From Polynucleobacter difficilis (GTDB lineage: Bacteria; Pseudomonadota; Gammaproteobacteria; Burkholderiales; Burkholderiaceae), in NCBI RefSeq assembly GCF_003065365.1, contig NZ_CP023276.1, positions 1,426,001-1,490,000 on the forward strand: a stretch of DNA of 64,000 nt. Reading direction: 5' to 3'. Below, piece after piece: positions 25,915 through 34,703 of the stretch; the stretch's first letter is position 1; each line of letters begins with the position of its first letter. The position numbers and the translations under genes were made by a program. The notes below the pieces were generated by a model. That model searched no databases. It saw only the letters and a program-made list of their open reading frames with translations, and had not been told where the DNA came from.

Positions 25915-26913
25915 ATGGAGCAATTTCGTGCCCTGCTCATCGCCTCCTATGGCCGGCATTACCTCGCCGAACGAATAGCCGCCGATGGCTCGCATAGCGG
26001 CCCCTTCATTCAGGTCAGCACCCCAGCCAAGCAGCACGTTGGCGCGGTCGGCGACCGCCTGCTTTTAGAAAGCACCTCACCCGATCAGGCACGCATCATT
26101 CAGATTGAAGAGCGGCGCAACCTGCTTTACCGTTCGGATGCCTTCAAAAGCAAATTAATTGCATCCAACGTCGATCAAATCTTAGTCGTACTGGCAACGC
26201 AGCCGGCATTCTCGCCCGACCTGCTTGGCCGTGCCGTGGTTGCCGCTGAAGCCCACGACATTGGGCTCCACATCATCCTCAATAAATGCGATCTGCAGGA
26301 CAGCCTGCCGATGGCGCGCAAACTCGTTGAACCCTATGCGCGCATGGGTTACCCCGTTACCGAGGTCTCAGCCAAATTTGATCCGGTGTCGATGGCATCC
26401 TTGCAATCCGCCCTATGTGGAAAAGTTTCGGCATTGGTTGGTCAATCCGGCATGGGCAAATCGACTTTACTCAATGCCTGGGTACCTGATGCGGCTGCAG
26501 TCACGCAAGAGTATTCGGTTCGACTCGATACTGGAAAGCACACCACCACAGCATGCCGTTACTACGATTTACCAGAATGGGGGCGTGATCAACAAGGCCA
26601 ATTAGGCGCGCTGATTGACTCGCCGGGCTTTCAAGAGTTTGGTTTGGCCCACCTATCGGTGAGTGAGTTGCAGCATGCGTTTCGTGAATTCAAAAGCGTA
26701 CTAGGTCAATGCCGCTTTCATAACTGCGCGCACCTGAGTGAGCCTGACTGTGCGATTCGGGATGCGGTCGAAAAAAATCAGATTACTGCTGAGCGCCTCA
26801 ATTTATTTCGTCAGTTGCGCTCGGATTCCAAGACTGCGGATGTACAGCTCCAGGGAATTACCCAAGCCAAAGAGCGATGGTCAACATCGCCAACAAAATC
26901 AAGCAAAAAATAA
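25915..26913 (+). CDS. rsgA: Ribosome small subunit biogenesis GTPase RsgA
   Basis: Circularly permuted GTPase that checks late 30S assembly. The 332-residue product has an N-terminal OB-fold, then G4 (LNKCDL) ahead of G1 (GQSGMGKSTLLN) and G3 (DSPGF), the permuted order that marks the family. The C-terminal zinc site is CRFHNCAHLSEPDC. The last 56 bp overlap the convergent CobD/CbiB-like gene, so the C-terminal residues are encoded on the strand opposite that gene's 3' end. Confidence 0.96.
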   Translation: MEQFRALLIASYGRHYLAERIAADGSHSGPFIQVSTPAKQHVGAVGDRLLLESTSPDQARIIQIEERRNLLYRSDAFKSKLIASNVDQILVVLATQPAFSPDLLGRAVVAAEAHDIGLHIILNKCDLQDSLPMARKLVEPYARMGYPVTEVSAKFDPVSMASLQSALCGKVSALVGQSGMGKSTLLNAWVPDAAAVTQEYSVRLDTGKHTTTACRYYDLPEWGRDQQGQLGALIDSPGFQEFGLAHLSVSELQHAFREFKSVLGQCRFHNCAHLSEPDCAIRDAVEKNQITAERLNLFRQLRSDSKTADVQLQGITQAKERWSTSPTKSSKK

Positions 26914-27817
26914 CGGTGCGCCACACTAAGCCAATGGCAGAACGCATAGAACGTTCGCTGGGCTCTAGCCCTATCTCATAGACTGCTGCTTCGCCTGCTT
27001 CAGCCATGCGCAGCGCTTCATCGCTGTCTGGCTCGCTTAATGGCTCACCTAAGCGGACACCCAAAGCGCCGCTTCCAGCTGCGAGGATCAGTCCATTTAA
27101 CGAATCACTCCACTTTTGCGAGAGGTAGCGCCAAGAGTACACCGCGCCCTCAAAATTACCCACAATGGCAAAGGTCATCGCCGTCATACGCGCTGGAACC
27201 CAATCCAACACATAAAAGAAATGGCGTGCTGCCTGGCTCAGATGAAAGTCACCTAACTGCGTCCAGCGCTGCGATGCGGTATCAGCAAAGCGATACAGCA
27301 CAACCCCAGCAGGGCCGATCGGCACCAGGAACCAAAAGAGCACACCAAGCACGTGGCGATGGGCGCCAATAATGGCTTTTTCCAATGCCAAGGAAATCAC
27401 CTCAACCTCGCTCAAATGGCTAGCATCCAGCTCAGGTCCATACCACTGCGCTAAGGCCTCACGCGCGGCTGGTAAGTCATGGTTCTGAATCGCAATGTGA
27501 ACAGCCGTAAACGAATGGCTAAATTGCCGAAAGCCAAAGAAGAGGTAGACGATGGCTACGTTCAGCACGAATGCCAAAATGGGGTAGGTCAGCATGAATG
27601 CCACATGCAATACGAAAATAATCACCGTAGGCAATATGAAGGCAATCAAGCATGCCATGCGCGCCCCTACTGCAGACGCACCTTCCTCACGCTTGGCCCC
27701 AAACTCCTTGGCAACCCAATCCAGCCAGCCAGCGCTCATCCGCCGAACCCAATGGTTAGGAGTCACTGGCCGATATTGTTCAGCAATTAGGGCGAGGAGA
27801 ATGGATAAAAAACTCAT
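26858..27817 (-). CDS. CobD/CbiB-like integral membrane protein
   Basis: A 319-residue membrane protein beginning MSFLSILLALIAEQYRPV, with hydrophobic segments near residues 1-12, 50-95, 165-190 and at the C-terminus. It resembles the CobD/CbiB/AmpE membrane fold, whose cobalamin members attach the aminopropanol arm. No other cobalamin gene is visible here, so an adenosylcobinamide synthase role is doubtful; AmpE-like regulators share the fold. I chose ATG 27817, which overlaps the upstream Nudix gene stop by 4 bp; an in-frame start at 27868 lies well inside that gene. Confidence 0.78.
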   Translation of the reverse strand: MSFLSILLALIAEQYRPVTPNHWVRRMSAGWLDWVAKEFGAKREEGASAVGARMACLIAFILPTVIIFVLHVAFMLTYPILAFVLNVAIVYLFFGFRQFSHSFTAVHIAIQNHDLPAAREALAQWYGPELDASHLSEVEVISLALEKAIIGAHRHVLGVLFWFLVPIGPAGVVLYRFADTASQRWTQLGDFHLSQAARHFFYVLDWVPARMTAMTFAIVGNFEGAVYSWRYLSQKWSDSLNGLILAAGSGALGVRLGEPLSEPDSDEALRMAEAGEAAVYEIGLEPSERSMRSAIGLVWRTVIFCLILLAMLTIALWLG

Positions 27818-28524
27818 AATTTTAAGAAATGATATAGGTTTCTGAGCATGCCGGCCGTAGCGCCCCAAATAAATCGATCCTGGTAGGGCATGGCATAGAA
27901 GCGGCGGCGCTCCTCGCCATTACTCCAAACCCGAACTTGATGGTTGGCGGGGTCCATTAAAAAGGGAAGCGGGACATCAAATACATCAGCTACCTCAAAG
28001 GCATCGACCGGATAGTGGGGCTGTGGATCAACCAAAGCAACCACTGGTGTGACACGATAGCCCGATACCGTCAAATACTCCGGCAAAGTGCCAATAATCT
28101 CTACGCGCCCGGATTCAAGGCCGATTTCTTCTTGGCTTTCGCGCAGCGCAGTCGCCCGTAAATCTATATCCCCAGCATCCATACGGCCACCCGGGAAGCT
28201 AATTTGGCCAGCATGGTCATGCAAATGATCCGTGCGCTGGGTTAACAAAATGGATAAACCCTCGGGCTTTTTCAAAACCGGCACCAATACTGCCGCATCG
28301 GTTGTCATGCCTTTAGCCGATCGGGTGCTAATAATGTCCGCAGCCAAGGCATAGCGATTTTCATCGGTGATTTCAGGGGACCACTCTAGCGTTTGCAAAA
28401 AACGCTTACGCAAGGCATCAGCTAGTAGGGCATTCTCCGCAATGCGTGGATCGGCATCACAACAACGCTCAATAGGCACGATCTTAGGATCAAAGCGGGA
28501 TGGGGATGCACTAGCAGAAGACAT
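27814..28524 (-). CDS. CoA-type Nudix hydrolase
   Basis: Predicted CoA pyrophosphatase (NudL/YeaB-like). The 236-residue product has the CoA-specific upstream motif LTQRTDHLHDHAGQISFPGG and a Nudix box in GGRMDAGDIDLRATALRE, continuing SQEEIGLE; the aspartate at the usual first glutamate position is common in CoAases. It is translationally coupled to the downstream CobD/CbiB-like gene by an ATGA overlap. Confidence 0.88.
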   Translation of the reverse strand: MSSASASPSRFDPKIVPIERCCDADPRIAENALLADALRKRFLQTLEWSPEITDENRYALAADIISTRSAKGMTTDAAVLVPVLKKPEGLSILLTQRTDHLHDHAGQISFPGGRMDAGDIDLRATALRESQEEIGLESGRVEIIGTLPEYLTVSGYRVTPVVALVDPQPHYPVDAFEVADVFDVPLPFLMDPANHQVRVWSNGEERRRFYAMPYQDRFIWGATAGMLRNLYHFLKL

Positions 28525-28562
28525 GGTTTATTTTAGGTGATCCAGAAGGGTAATGCGCTTAA

Positions 28563-28590
28563 GAAAAAAGGCGACCAAGGCCGCCTTTTC
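28563..28590 (-). terminator. Rho-independent terminator after rplS
   Basis: On the minus strand AAAAGGCGGC pairs with GTCGCCTTTT (28566-28575 and 28580-28589 on the plus strand; one G-T pair), with a 4-base loop and a T-run. It lies about 20 bp after the rplS stop and ends the rpsP-rimM-trmD-rplS operon. Confidence 0.8.
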
Positions 28591-28608
28591 TTCAATGCAG
28601 AAAACCGC

Positions 28609-29004
28609 TTACTCTGCAGCCGCCTGAGCGCTAGGCTTAACACGCGCTTGCAACTTTTCTTTAATACGCGCTGACTTGCCTGAACGATCACGCAAGTAGT
28701 AGAGTTTGGCGCGACGCACATCACCGCGACGCTTCACCTCAATGCTAGCAATTAATGGTGAGTAAGTTTGGAAGGTACGCTCTACGCCCTCACCAGAAGA
28801 AATCTTACGCACGATGAAACTGGAGTTCAGTCCGCGATTGCGTTTGGCAATCACTACACCTTCGAATGCTTGGGTCCGCTTGCGTGTGCCTTCAACCACA
28901 TTCACACCCACAATCACGGTATCGCCAGGAGCAAAACTTGGAATTGTTTTGTTGGCGGTGAGACGAGCAATTTCTTCTTGCTCAATTTTTTCAATCAAAT
29001 TCAT
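28609..29004 (-). CDS. rplS: 50S ribosomal protein L19
   Basis: Large-subunit protein at the interface with the 30S subunit. The 131-residue product has PSFAPGDTVIVGVNVVEGTR and KRRGDVRRAKLYYLRDRSGK, the family blocks, plus a short alanine-rich tail typical of betaproteobacteria. It is the last gene of the rpsP-rimM-trmD-rplS operon. Confidence 0.98.
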   Translation of the reverse strand: MNLIEKIEQEEIARLTANKTIPSFAPGDTVIVGVNVVEGTRKRTQAFEGVVIAKRNRGLNSSFIVRKISSGEGVERTFQTYSPLIASIEVKRRGDVRRAKLYYLRDRSGKSARIKEKLQARVKPSAQAAAE

Positions 29005-29106
29005 TTTTTATCCTTAAACATCATGTCAGCGTTTATCCCGTTGCCAAAGCAATCGGACCAGACAGAGGATGCAGTTATTTCATTTTGTTTAGTTCAGAAG
29101 TATTTT

Positions 29107-29859
29107 TTATTTCAACAACAACAATAAAAAACGTTCATCTTCTTCACTAAGCAACCCATTCTTACGCGCATCCTCAATGAGGTCTGGGCGCAATCTTGAT
29201 GTCAGCTTTAACGACTCTTGCCGACGCCAATCCATTATTTTAGCGTGATGTCCGCCTAAAAGCACGTCCGGCACTGGTATTTCTGCATATATTTCAGGCC
29301 GGGTGTAGTGCGGATGGTCCAAAAGGCCATTAATAAAGCTATCCTGGGCCGCAGAATCCTCATCCCCCAGCACCCCTGGGATCAGCCGAATAACCGCATC
29401 CATCATGGTCATGGCGGGTAATTCACCACCAGAAACCACAAAATCCCCGATAGAGAGCTGCAAATCAACCGTGCGATCAACAAAACGTTGGTCTACCGCC
29501 TCATATCTACCGCAAATCAAGGTTAAATTACCGTAACTGAGTATATCTTTCGCTATCTTCTGGGAAAAACGCTCACCTTGGGGTGCCAGCAGGCAAATCG
29601 GGCCGGTTTGGACACCGCTCGATTGGTGCTCGGCTTTGATGGCCTCTACCGTATCTTCCAGGGGCTTTGCCATCATGACCATCCCAGGGCCGCCGCCGTA
29701 AGCACGGTCATCAACGGTTTTGCGGGGGTCATGGGCATAGTCCCGAGGATTCCAAAGGCGCAGAGAGGTAAGGCCGCGCTGATAGGCTCGGCCAGTGACG
29801 CCCCACTCCGTTAAAGCAGAGAACATCTCCGGAAAAAGACTTACAACATCAAAGCGCAC
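29107..29859 (-). CDS. trmD: tRNA (guanine-N1)-methyltransferase TrmD
   Basis: Makes m1G37 next to the anticodon and so prevents frameshifting. The 250-residue product is a SPOUT enzyme with the knot motifs LICGRYEAVDQRFVD and ISIGDFVVSGGE-like (seen as LSIGDFVVSGGELPAM), and PHYTRPEIY near the C-terminus. It lies between rimM and rplS; the 102 bp before rplS hold no gene that I can see. Confidence 0.98.
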   Translation of the reverse strand: MRFDVVSLFPEMFSALTEWGVTGRAYQRGLTSLRLWNPRDYAHDPRKTVDDRAYGGGPGMVMMAKPLEDTVEAIKAEHQSSGVQTGPICLLAPQGERFSQKIAKDILSYGNLTLICGRYEAVDQRFVDRTVDLQLSIGDFVVSGGELPAMTMMDAVIRLIPGVLGDEDSAAQDSFINGLLDHPHYTRPEIYAEIPVPDVLLGGHHAKIMDWRRQESLKLTSRLRPDLIEDARKNGLLSEEDERFLLLLLK

Positions 29860-29880
29860 AGGTGGTCCAAAAAAAATACA

Positions 29881-30429
29881 TCACCATTCAGCATCCCAGA
29901 GAACGGTTATTTGTTTTTGAGTCAAATCCACATCCTGAACAATCTCGGGAACAAAGGGAATTAAATGAATGCGGTCACTACCTTGCACCGTCATGATGGC
30001 ATGCGCGCCGTTCTCGGTTATTTCAGTGACAAGCCCAAGCGGCAATTGCCCGTGCCCAATGACCTCGCAACCCACCAAATCAACCCAGTAGTACGTGCTT
30101 GATTCTGCTTGCGGAAATGCTGCGCGACTTAGCAAAAGCCTTGCGCCTTTAACAGCCAAGGCCTGATCACGATCAACAATGCCCTCGAGGCTCATCACAA
30201 CAAACCCACTATGGAGCTTGGCACTGTTCACTGCATGCTGCCTTGGCGCTTCCGGAATGCGAGCGCCACGACTAAGCTGTGGACTTAAGAGGGAAAGCCA
30301 GATGGATTTAGTAGATAGCAGCGCTACAGGATCAGATGAAAAGGGCCTAACCTTAATCTGGCCCCGCAGGCCTTGTGCATCTTGAATGAGACCTAGCTCG
30401 ACTAAGTCTGATGGGAGAGCTGAAGTCAT
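29881..30429 (-). CDS. rimM: 16S rRNA processing protein RimM
   Basis: Assembly factor for the 30S head that binds S19. The 182-residue product has an N-terminal RimM domain with GLRGQIKVRPFSS and a C-terminal PRC-barrel with YYWVDLVGCEV and IPFVPEIVQDVD. A good Shine-Dalgarno (AGGGAGGG) precedes ATG 30429. It is the second gene of the rpsP operon. Confidence 0.96.
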   Translation of the reverse strand: MTSALPSDLVELGLIQDAQGLRGQIKVRPFSSDPVALLSTKSIWLSLLSPQLSRGARIPEAPRQHAVNSAKLHSGFVVMSLEGIVDRDQALAVKGARLLLSRAAFPQAESSTYYWVDLVGCEVIGHGQLPLGLVTEITENGAHAIMTVQGSDRIHLIPFVPEIVQDVDLTQKQITVLWDAEW

Positions 30430-30494
30430 TCAACACCCTCCCTTAAAAAAACAATACTGTGTAAAAACTGTCCTAACGCAACATGCGCAGCAGT

Positions 30495-30740
30495 TTAGGC
30501 GGCAGGATGATCTTTAATCAAGCGTTTCACGGTTGGTGAAATTTGTGCACCGACGCCAGTCCAATAGGTCAAGCGATCTTGTGCAACCCGCATTGCCTGC
30601 TCAGACTCAGCAGCGGATGGGTTGAAATAACCAATGCGCTCAATAAAATTGGAGTCGCGACGGTTGCGCTTATCGGTTGCAACAATGCTGTAAAAAGGGC
30701 GTTTTTTTGAACCGCCGCGTGCCAGTCGAATGACGACCAT
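30495..30740 (-). CDS. rpsP: 30S ribosomal protein S16
   Basis: Primary 30S assembly protein. The 81-residue product begins MVVIRLARGGSKKRPFYSIV, the standard start, and contains FIERIGYFNP. It heads the rpsP-rimM-trmD-rplS operon; the 205 bp upstream, shared with the divergent META-domain gene, must hold both promoters, though I cannot pick out a convincing -35/-10 pair for rpsP. Confidence 0.98.
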   Translation of the reverse strand: MVVIRLARGGSKKRPFYSIVATDKRNRRDSNFIERIGYFNPSAAESEQAMRVAQDRLTYWTGVGAQISPTVKRLIKDHPAA

Positions 30741-30945
30741 ACTTATTCCTTAAAATCGGTAGTTAAAACAGGTTGAATACAACCCAATGAAATCGGTGCT
30801 AAATCGTGAACTCTTACTGACACAATGATCAGCAGGAAACCATATATTCTAGACGAAAAGCGGGTCTTGATCCACCCCTTACTAGATGAATTAAAGCAAG
30901 CGCAGCAGTAAATTGTATAAAATATCAATAAAAACAATGGGTTAA

Positions 30946-31461
30946 ATGAAAATAATGGCACAAATACGGAATTTACATTATTCACGCTTAGCCCGTTTTT
31001 CTGCGCTCGGAATCCTCGGCCTCCTGATCGGCTGCGCCCAGGTATTGCCGCCCTGCAATGCCAGAACCAGCCCGCCGGCAATCGAACTGAGTGGCGCCTG
31101 GGCTCTGGAGCGCTGGAGTTTGGCGCCCAATAGCAAAGGCGAGGTTCGACCACGCCCCCTACCTTCAGACGGCGGGATGCCAGCAATTTCGATTCAATTC
31201 GATGCCCGCACGAATACAGTAAGTGGCTTTTCTGGATGCAATCGTTTTACAGCACAGCTAACAGAAGATCAGCGTGGCATCAGCATTGACAAGATTGCCA
31301 GCACCCGCATGGCCTGTTCAGCTGATCGCATGGAATTAGAGAGTGCATTTCTATATCAACTCAATGACTACCAACGCCTAGTGCGTGATGATGATCGCCT
31401 GCTCCTCATTGGACGCGATCAGAATGTACTGCGTTTTGTGCAAAGTGGTAAATTGAAATGA
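30946..31461 (+). CDS. META-domain (HslJ-like) lipoprotein
   Basis: A 171-residue protein with a signal peptide ending in the lipobox LLIGC, so it is probably lipid-anchored in the envelope. The META domain follows: GAWALERW near residue 50, FSGCNRFTAQL near 95, and STRMACSADRMELE near 125, matching the WxL...GCN...TxxAC pattern of HslJ-type proteins. Such proteins are linked to heat-inducible or copper/antibiotic stress phenotypes in other bacteria, but the molecular action is unknown. An in-frame ATG three codons later is an alternative start. Confidence 0.8.
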   Translation: MKIMAQIRNLHYSRLARFSALGILGLLIGCAQVLPPCNARTSPPAIELSGAWALERWSLAPNSKGEVRPRPLPSDGGMPAISIQFDARTNTVSGFSGCNRFTAQLTEDQRGISIDKIASTRMACSADRMELESAFLYQLNDYQRLVRDDDRLLLIGRDQNVLRFVQSGKLK

Positions 31462-31479
31462 GCATAAGGATGCAACACC

Positions 31480-31926
31480 ATGATTCGGTCTAAATTATTA
31501 TTTTGCGCATTGGGTTTCTTTTTCCCTGGGGCTGGCTTTAATTGCCTTTACTTACAGGGGCTGAAATCCTATTGGGGCTGGCTGCAATTCGCTGCCATCA
31601 TTGGCGGTATCAGCGGCTGGATCATCTTAAGCACAACCGAACTCGGCTCATTTGCCGGCTGGTTTTTATTAACCCTGGGCTTTATTTCAATTGAAGCCAG
31701 CTTCTTAACCACCATTGCATATGGTCTTCGCAGTGGCGAGCGCTGGGATGCTGAATTCAATCCTGGTATTTCGCCGGAACAGGCAACGCAAACTGGCTGG
31801 TCGACTATTCTGCTGGTGATTTTTTGTTTGGTGTTTGGCGCCGCCTTAATGATGAGCTTTTTTGCAATTGCATTTGAGCAATTCTTTATCTCTCAACTCA
31901 TTGAAGCGCGCAAGTTATCGCAATAA
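31480..31926 (+). CDS. Four-helix membrane protein of unknown function
   Basis: A 148-residue protein with about four predicted membrane helices (residues 5-20, 33-52, 57-78 and 105-130) and a polar loop between the third and fourth. The N-terminal FPGAGFNCLYLQG resembles the glycine/aromatic pattern of TM2-type domains, but the match is loose and I do not recognise the family. It follows the META lipoprotein by 18 bp and may be co-transcribed with it. Its stop is next to the etfA terminator. Confidence 0.6.
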   Translation: MIRSKLLFCALGFFFPGAGFNCLYLQGLKSYWGWLQFAAIIGGISGWIILSTTELGSFAGWFLLTLGFISIEASFLTTIAYGLRSGERWDAEFNPGISPEQATQTGWSTILLVIFCLVFGAALMMSFFAIAFEQFFISQLIEARKLSQ

Positions 31927-31951
31927 AAAATGGGGCTAATAAGCAGCCCCA
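31925..31951 (-). terminator. Rho-independent terminator after etfA
   Basis: On the minus strand TGGGGCT pairs with AGCCCCA (31945-31951 with 31931-31937 on the plus strand) around a 7-base loop, followed by six T residues. It is directional for the etfBA transcript; on the plus strand no T-run follows. Confidence 0.85.
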
Positions 31952-31963
31952 CTGAAATCGGAT

Positions 31964-32902
31964 TTACTTTTCCAAGGCCTTCGTTAGTTCCGGCACCGCT
32001 GTAAACAAATCCGCAACCAAGCCGTAATCAGCGACACCAAAAATCGGTGCCTCAGAATCTTTATTGATCGCCACGATAACTTTCGAGTCTTTCATGCCAG
32101 CCAAGTGCTGAATCGCACCCGAGATTCCGACTGCGACATACAGGTCAGGCGCCACAATCTTGCCGGTTTGACCCACTTGATAGTCGTTAGGAACATAGCC
32201 GGCATCCACTGCAGCGCGCGATGCGCCCAAGGCGGCTCCGAGTGTATCGGCCAGCGGCGCTATTAACTCTTGGTACTTTTCGCCTGATCCCAAACCCCGT
32301 CCGCCCGATACGATGATCTTTGCAGCAGTTAACTCTGGGCGATCCGATTTACTTAAATCACGGCCCACAAAAGTAGCGCCGCTCGCACATGGGGCAGCAT
32401 TGCGCTTTTCAACCGGTGCATTTCCTCCGGTTGCGCTAGCCGCTTCAAAGCCCGTGCTTCGCACCGTCAGTACTTTAGTGGCATCCAGCGACTGCACCGT
32501 AGCGATCGCATTACCAGCGTAGATGGGCCGAGCAAAGGTATCAGCGCTAATGACATGCGTGATATCGGATACCTGAGCCACGTCTAGTTTGGCAGCAACC
32601 CGCGGCATCACATTCTTGCCATGGGCAGTAGCCGCTGCTAAGAGATGCTCGTACCCGCTGGCCAGCGCCAAAATTTGCGCCGCTACCGGCTCAGCCAGTT
32701 GATCCAGCAATGCAGCATCATCAATCAAAATCACTTTCCGAATGCCTGGAATCGCCGCTGCTGCAGTTGCCACGGTATCGGCATGGCTCCCAGCCACCAA
32801 AATATCGACTTCTGGGCTACACGCAAGGGCCGCTGTTACGGTGTTTAAGGTAGCCGCCTTGAGGATCTGGTTATCGTGCTCTGCTAATACAAGTGCGGCC
32901 AT
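31964..32902 (-). CDS. etfA: Electron transfer flavoprotein alpha subunit
   Basis: FAD-carrying subunit that receives electrons from acyl-CoA and other dehydrogenases. The 312-residue product has an N-terminal domain similar to EtfB and a C-terminal FAD domain with VSGGRGLGSGEKY, GASRAAVDAGYVPNDYQVGQTG and AVGISGAIQHLAGM. It follows etfB directly, with no intervening bases. The ETF-quinone oxidoreductase that would take the electrons is not in the window. Confidence 0.97.
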   Translation of the reverse strand: MAALVLAEHDNQILKAATLNTVTAALACSPEVDILVAGSHADTVATAAAAIPGIRKVILIDDAALLDQLAEPVAAQILALASGYEHLLAAATAHGKNVMPRVAAKLDVAQVSDITHVISADTFARPIYAGNAIATVQSLDATKVLTVRSTGFEAASATGGNAPVEKRNAAPCASGATFVGRDLSKSDRPELTAAKIIVSGGRGLGSGEKYQELIAPLADTLGAALGASRAAVDAGYVPNDYQVGQTGKIVAPDLYVAVGISGAIQHLAGMKDSKVIVAINKDSEAPIFGVADYGLVADLFTAVPELTKALEK

Positions 32903-33652
32903 TTAAATCACCTTCGCTTCATTTTTTAATTTATCCACCAGCGCAGCAACGTCTGCGACGAGGATGCCCGCCGTCCGTTTTGGGGGCTCTTCGACTTTGA
33001 TGGTTTTCAAATGCGGAGTCACGTCAACCCCTAATGCATCGGGCTTAATGATTTCCAATTCTTTTTTCTTTGCCTTCATGATGTTGGGCAAGGTAACGTA
33101 GCGGGGCTCATTCAGGCGCAAATCGGTGGTAATCACTGCCGGTAGAGTCATCGAAATAGTTTCTAGACCACCATCGACTTCGCGGGTCACGTTAAGCGTG
33201 CCATCTACAAAAGCCACTTTCGATGCGAAGGTGGCTTGCGGAATATCCATGAGGGCCGCCAACATTTGACCGGTCTGATTGCTGTCGTCGTCAATGGCCT
33301 GTTTGCCCAAAATAATCAATTGGGGCTGCTCTTTGGCGCACACGGCTTGCAATAACTTTGCTACCGCTAAAGGCTGTAAATCAACGTCGGTTTCAACCAA
33401 GATGGCGCGATCGGCACCAATGGCCAATGCGGTTCGGAGCGTCTCTTGGCACTGCTGACTCCCTGCCGAGAAAACCACGATCTCGCTTGCAATGCCGGCC
33501 TCTTTTAAACGAATGGCCTCTTCCACTGCAATTTCATCGAATGGATTCATGCTCATCTTCACATTCGCAGTATCAACACCGGACTGGTCAGACTTGACTC
33601 GAATCTTGACGTTGTAATCAACAACGCGCTTCACCGCAACCAGAATTTTCAT
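32903..33652 (-). CDS. etfB: Electron transfer flavoprotein beta subunit
   Basis: AMP-binding partner of EtfA. The 249-residue product starts MKILVAVKRVVDYNVKIRVK and contains LGKQAIDDDSNQTGQMLAA, the AMP/flavin-adjacent motif, and the recognition-loop region LNEPRYVTLPNIMKAKKK with the conserved leucine/lysine pattern. It is co-transcribed with etfA and lies 75 bp downstream of the histone-deacetylase-like gene. Confidence 0.97.
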   Translation of the reverse strand: MKILVAVKRVVDYNVKIRVKSDQSGVDTANVKMSMNPFDEIAVEEAIRLKEAGIASEIVVFSAGSQQCQETLRTALAIGADRAILVETDVDLQPLAVAKLLQAVCAKEQPQLIILGKQAIDDDSNQTGQMLAALMDIPQATFASKVAFVDGTLNVTREVDGGLETISMTLPAVITTDLRLNEPRYVTLPNIMKAKKKELEIIKPDALGVDVTPHLKTIKVEEPPKRTAGILVADVAALVDKLKNEAKVI

Positions 33653-33727
33653 GGCACTTACTTAGTCTCTTCTATGGAATAAACAACGTCGATTTTACTC
33701 GCCCCTGGGGTATTGAGCTTGGACCGC

Positions 33728-34648
33728 CTATAAGTCTGCCAAGGCCTTCACGTGGGCTACCACGCTACGTCCCAAAGCAGACAGGTTATAGCCCCCCTCA
33801 AGGCAGCTCACAATGCGGCCGCCAGCGGATTCCTTGGCAATCTCTTTGAGGCGCTGAGTCATCCAAACGTAATCATCTTCTACCAAGCCCATTTGACCCA
33901 AATCATCCTCGCGATGGGCATCAAAGCCTGCGGAGATCAAGATTAATTCAGGCTGAAAGGCCCTTAAACGTGGCAGCCAGGTTTCAGTAATCATCTTACG
34001 TACCACATCCCCTTTGGTCGAGGCGGGCATCGGCATGTTCACCATGTTGTCGGAATGCTCTAAACCGCTATAGGGATAGAAAGGATGTTGAAAAAAACTG
34101 CACATCAGAATTTTAGGGTCATCATAAAATGCCGCCTCAGTGCCATTGCCGTGGTGGACATCAAAATCAATAATGGCCACCCGTTCAAGGCCGTATGCAC
34201 TGATTGCGTAGCGTGCCGCAATCGCGATGTTGTTAAAAACACAGAAACCCATTGAGCGTGTTGGCTCAGCATGGTGGCCAGGGGGGCGGATTGCACAAAA
34301 TGCGTTTTCGACTTCGCCCTTCATGACCGCATCGACGCCAGCAATCGCTGCGCCAGCGGCACGCAATGACACAGTCAAGGTCGCTGGGTTCATGATGGTG
34401 TCGCCATCAAGCATAAAGTAACCCGATGTTGGTGAATGGCCAGTGACATACTCCACGTGGTCAGCACTATGGACGAGCTCGACTTGCTCGGTTGTGGCTA
34501 GTGGGGGCTCAATCCGCTTTAGAAAGCTATCGACGCGGCTCAAAATGAGTTGATCTTCAATTGCCTGAATGCGCTCTGGGCACTCCGGGTGATGACTGCC
34601 CATTTCATGCCTTAAAAAATCACTGTGGCTTATATATGCTGTTGTCAT
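33728..34648 (-). CDS. Histone-deacetylase family amidohydrolase
   Basis: Zinc-dependent deacetylase fold; bacterial members act on acetylated polyamines or other small amides and sometimes on proteins such as acetyl-CoA synthetase. The 306-residue product has RPPGHHAEPTRSMGFCVFNN with the catalytic histidine pair and DFDVHHGNGTEAAFY with zinc ligands; a third ligand is in SAGFDAHREDDL. C-terminal LEGGYNLSALG matches the family. The order HDAC-etfB-etfA is common in betaproteobacteria, suggesting a link to acyl metabolism, but the substrate is not known. Confidence 0.88.
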   Translation of the reverse strand: MTTAYISHSDFLRHEMGSHHPECPERIQAIEDQLILSRVDSFLKRIEPPLATTEQVELVHSADHVEYVTGHSPTSGYFMLDGDTIMNPATLTVSLRAAGAAIAGVDAVMKGEVENAFCAIRPPGHHAEPTRSMGFCVFNNIAIAARYAISAYGLERVAIIDFDVHHGNGTEAAFYDDPKILMCSFFQHPFYPYSGLEHSDNMVNMPMPASTKGDVVRKMITETWLPRLRAFQPELILISAGFDAHREDDLGQMGLVEDDYVWMTQRLKEIAKESAGGRIVSCLEGGYNLSALGRSVVAHVKALADL

Positions 34649-34703
34649 TCTTCTCGCCTCTTTATATCGTCCATCCCATCGAATTTATCTATAAAATTAA
34701 TTG

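Noticed and set aside
30743..31186. 147-codon minus-strand frame over the META gene and upstream of rpsP
   Set aside because: It overlaps the signal peptide and start of the META lipoprotein and the expected promoter region; no recognisable motifs.
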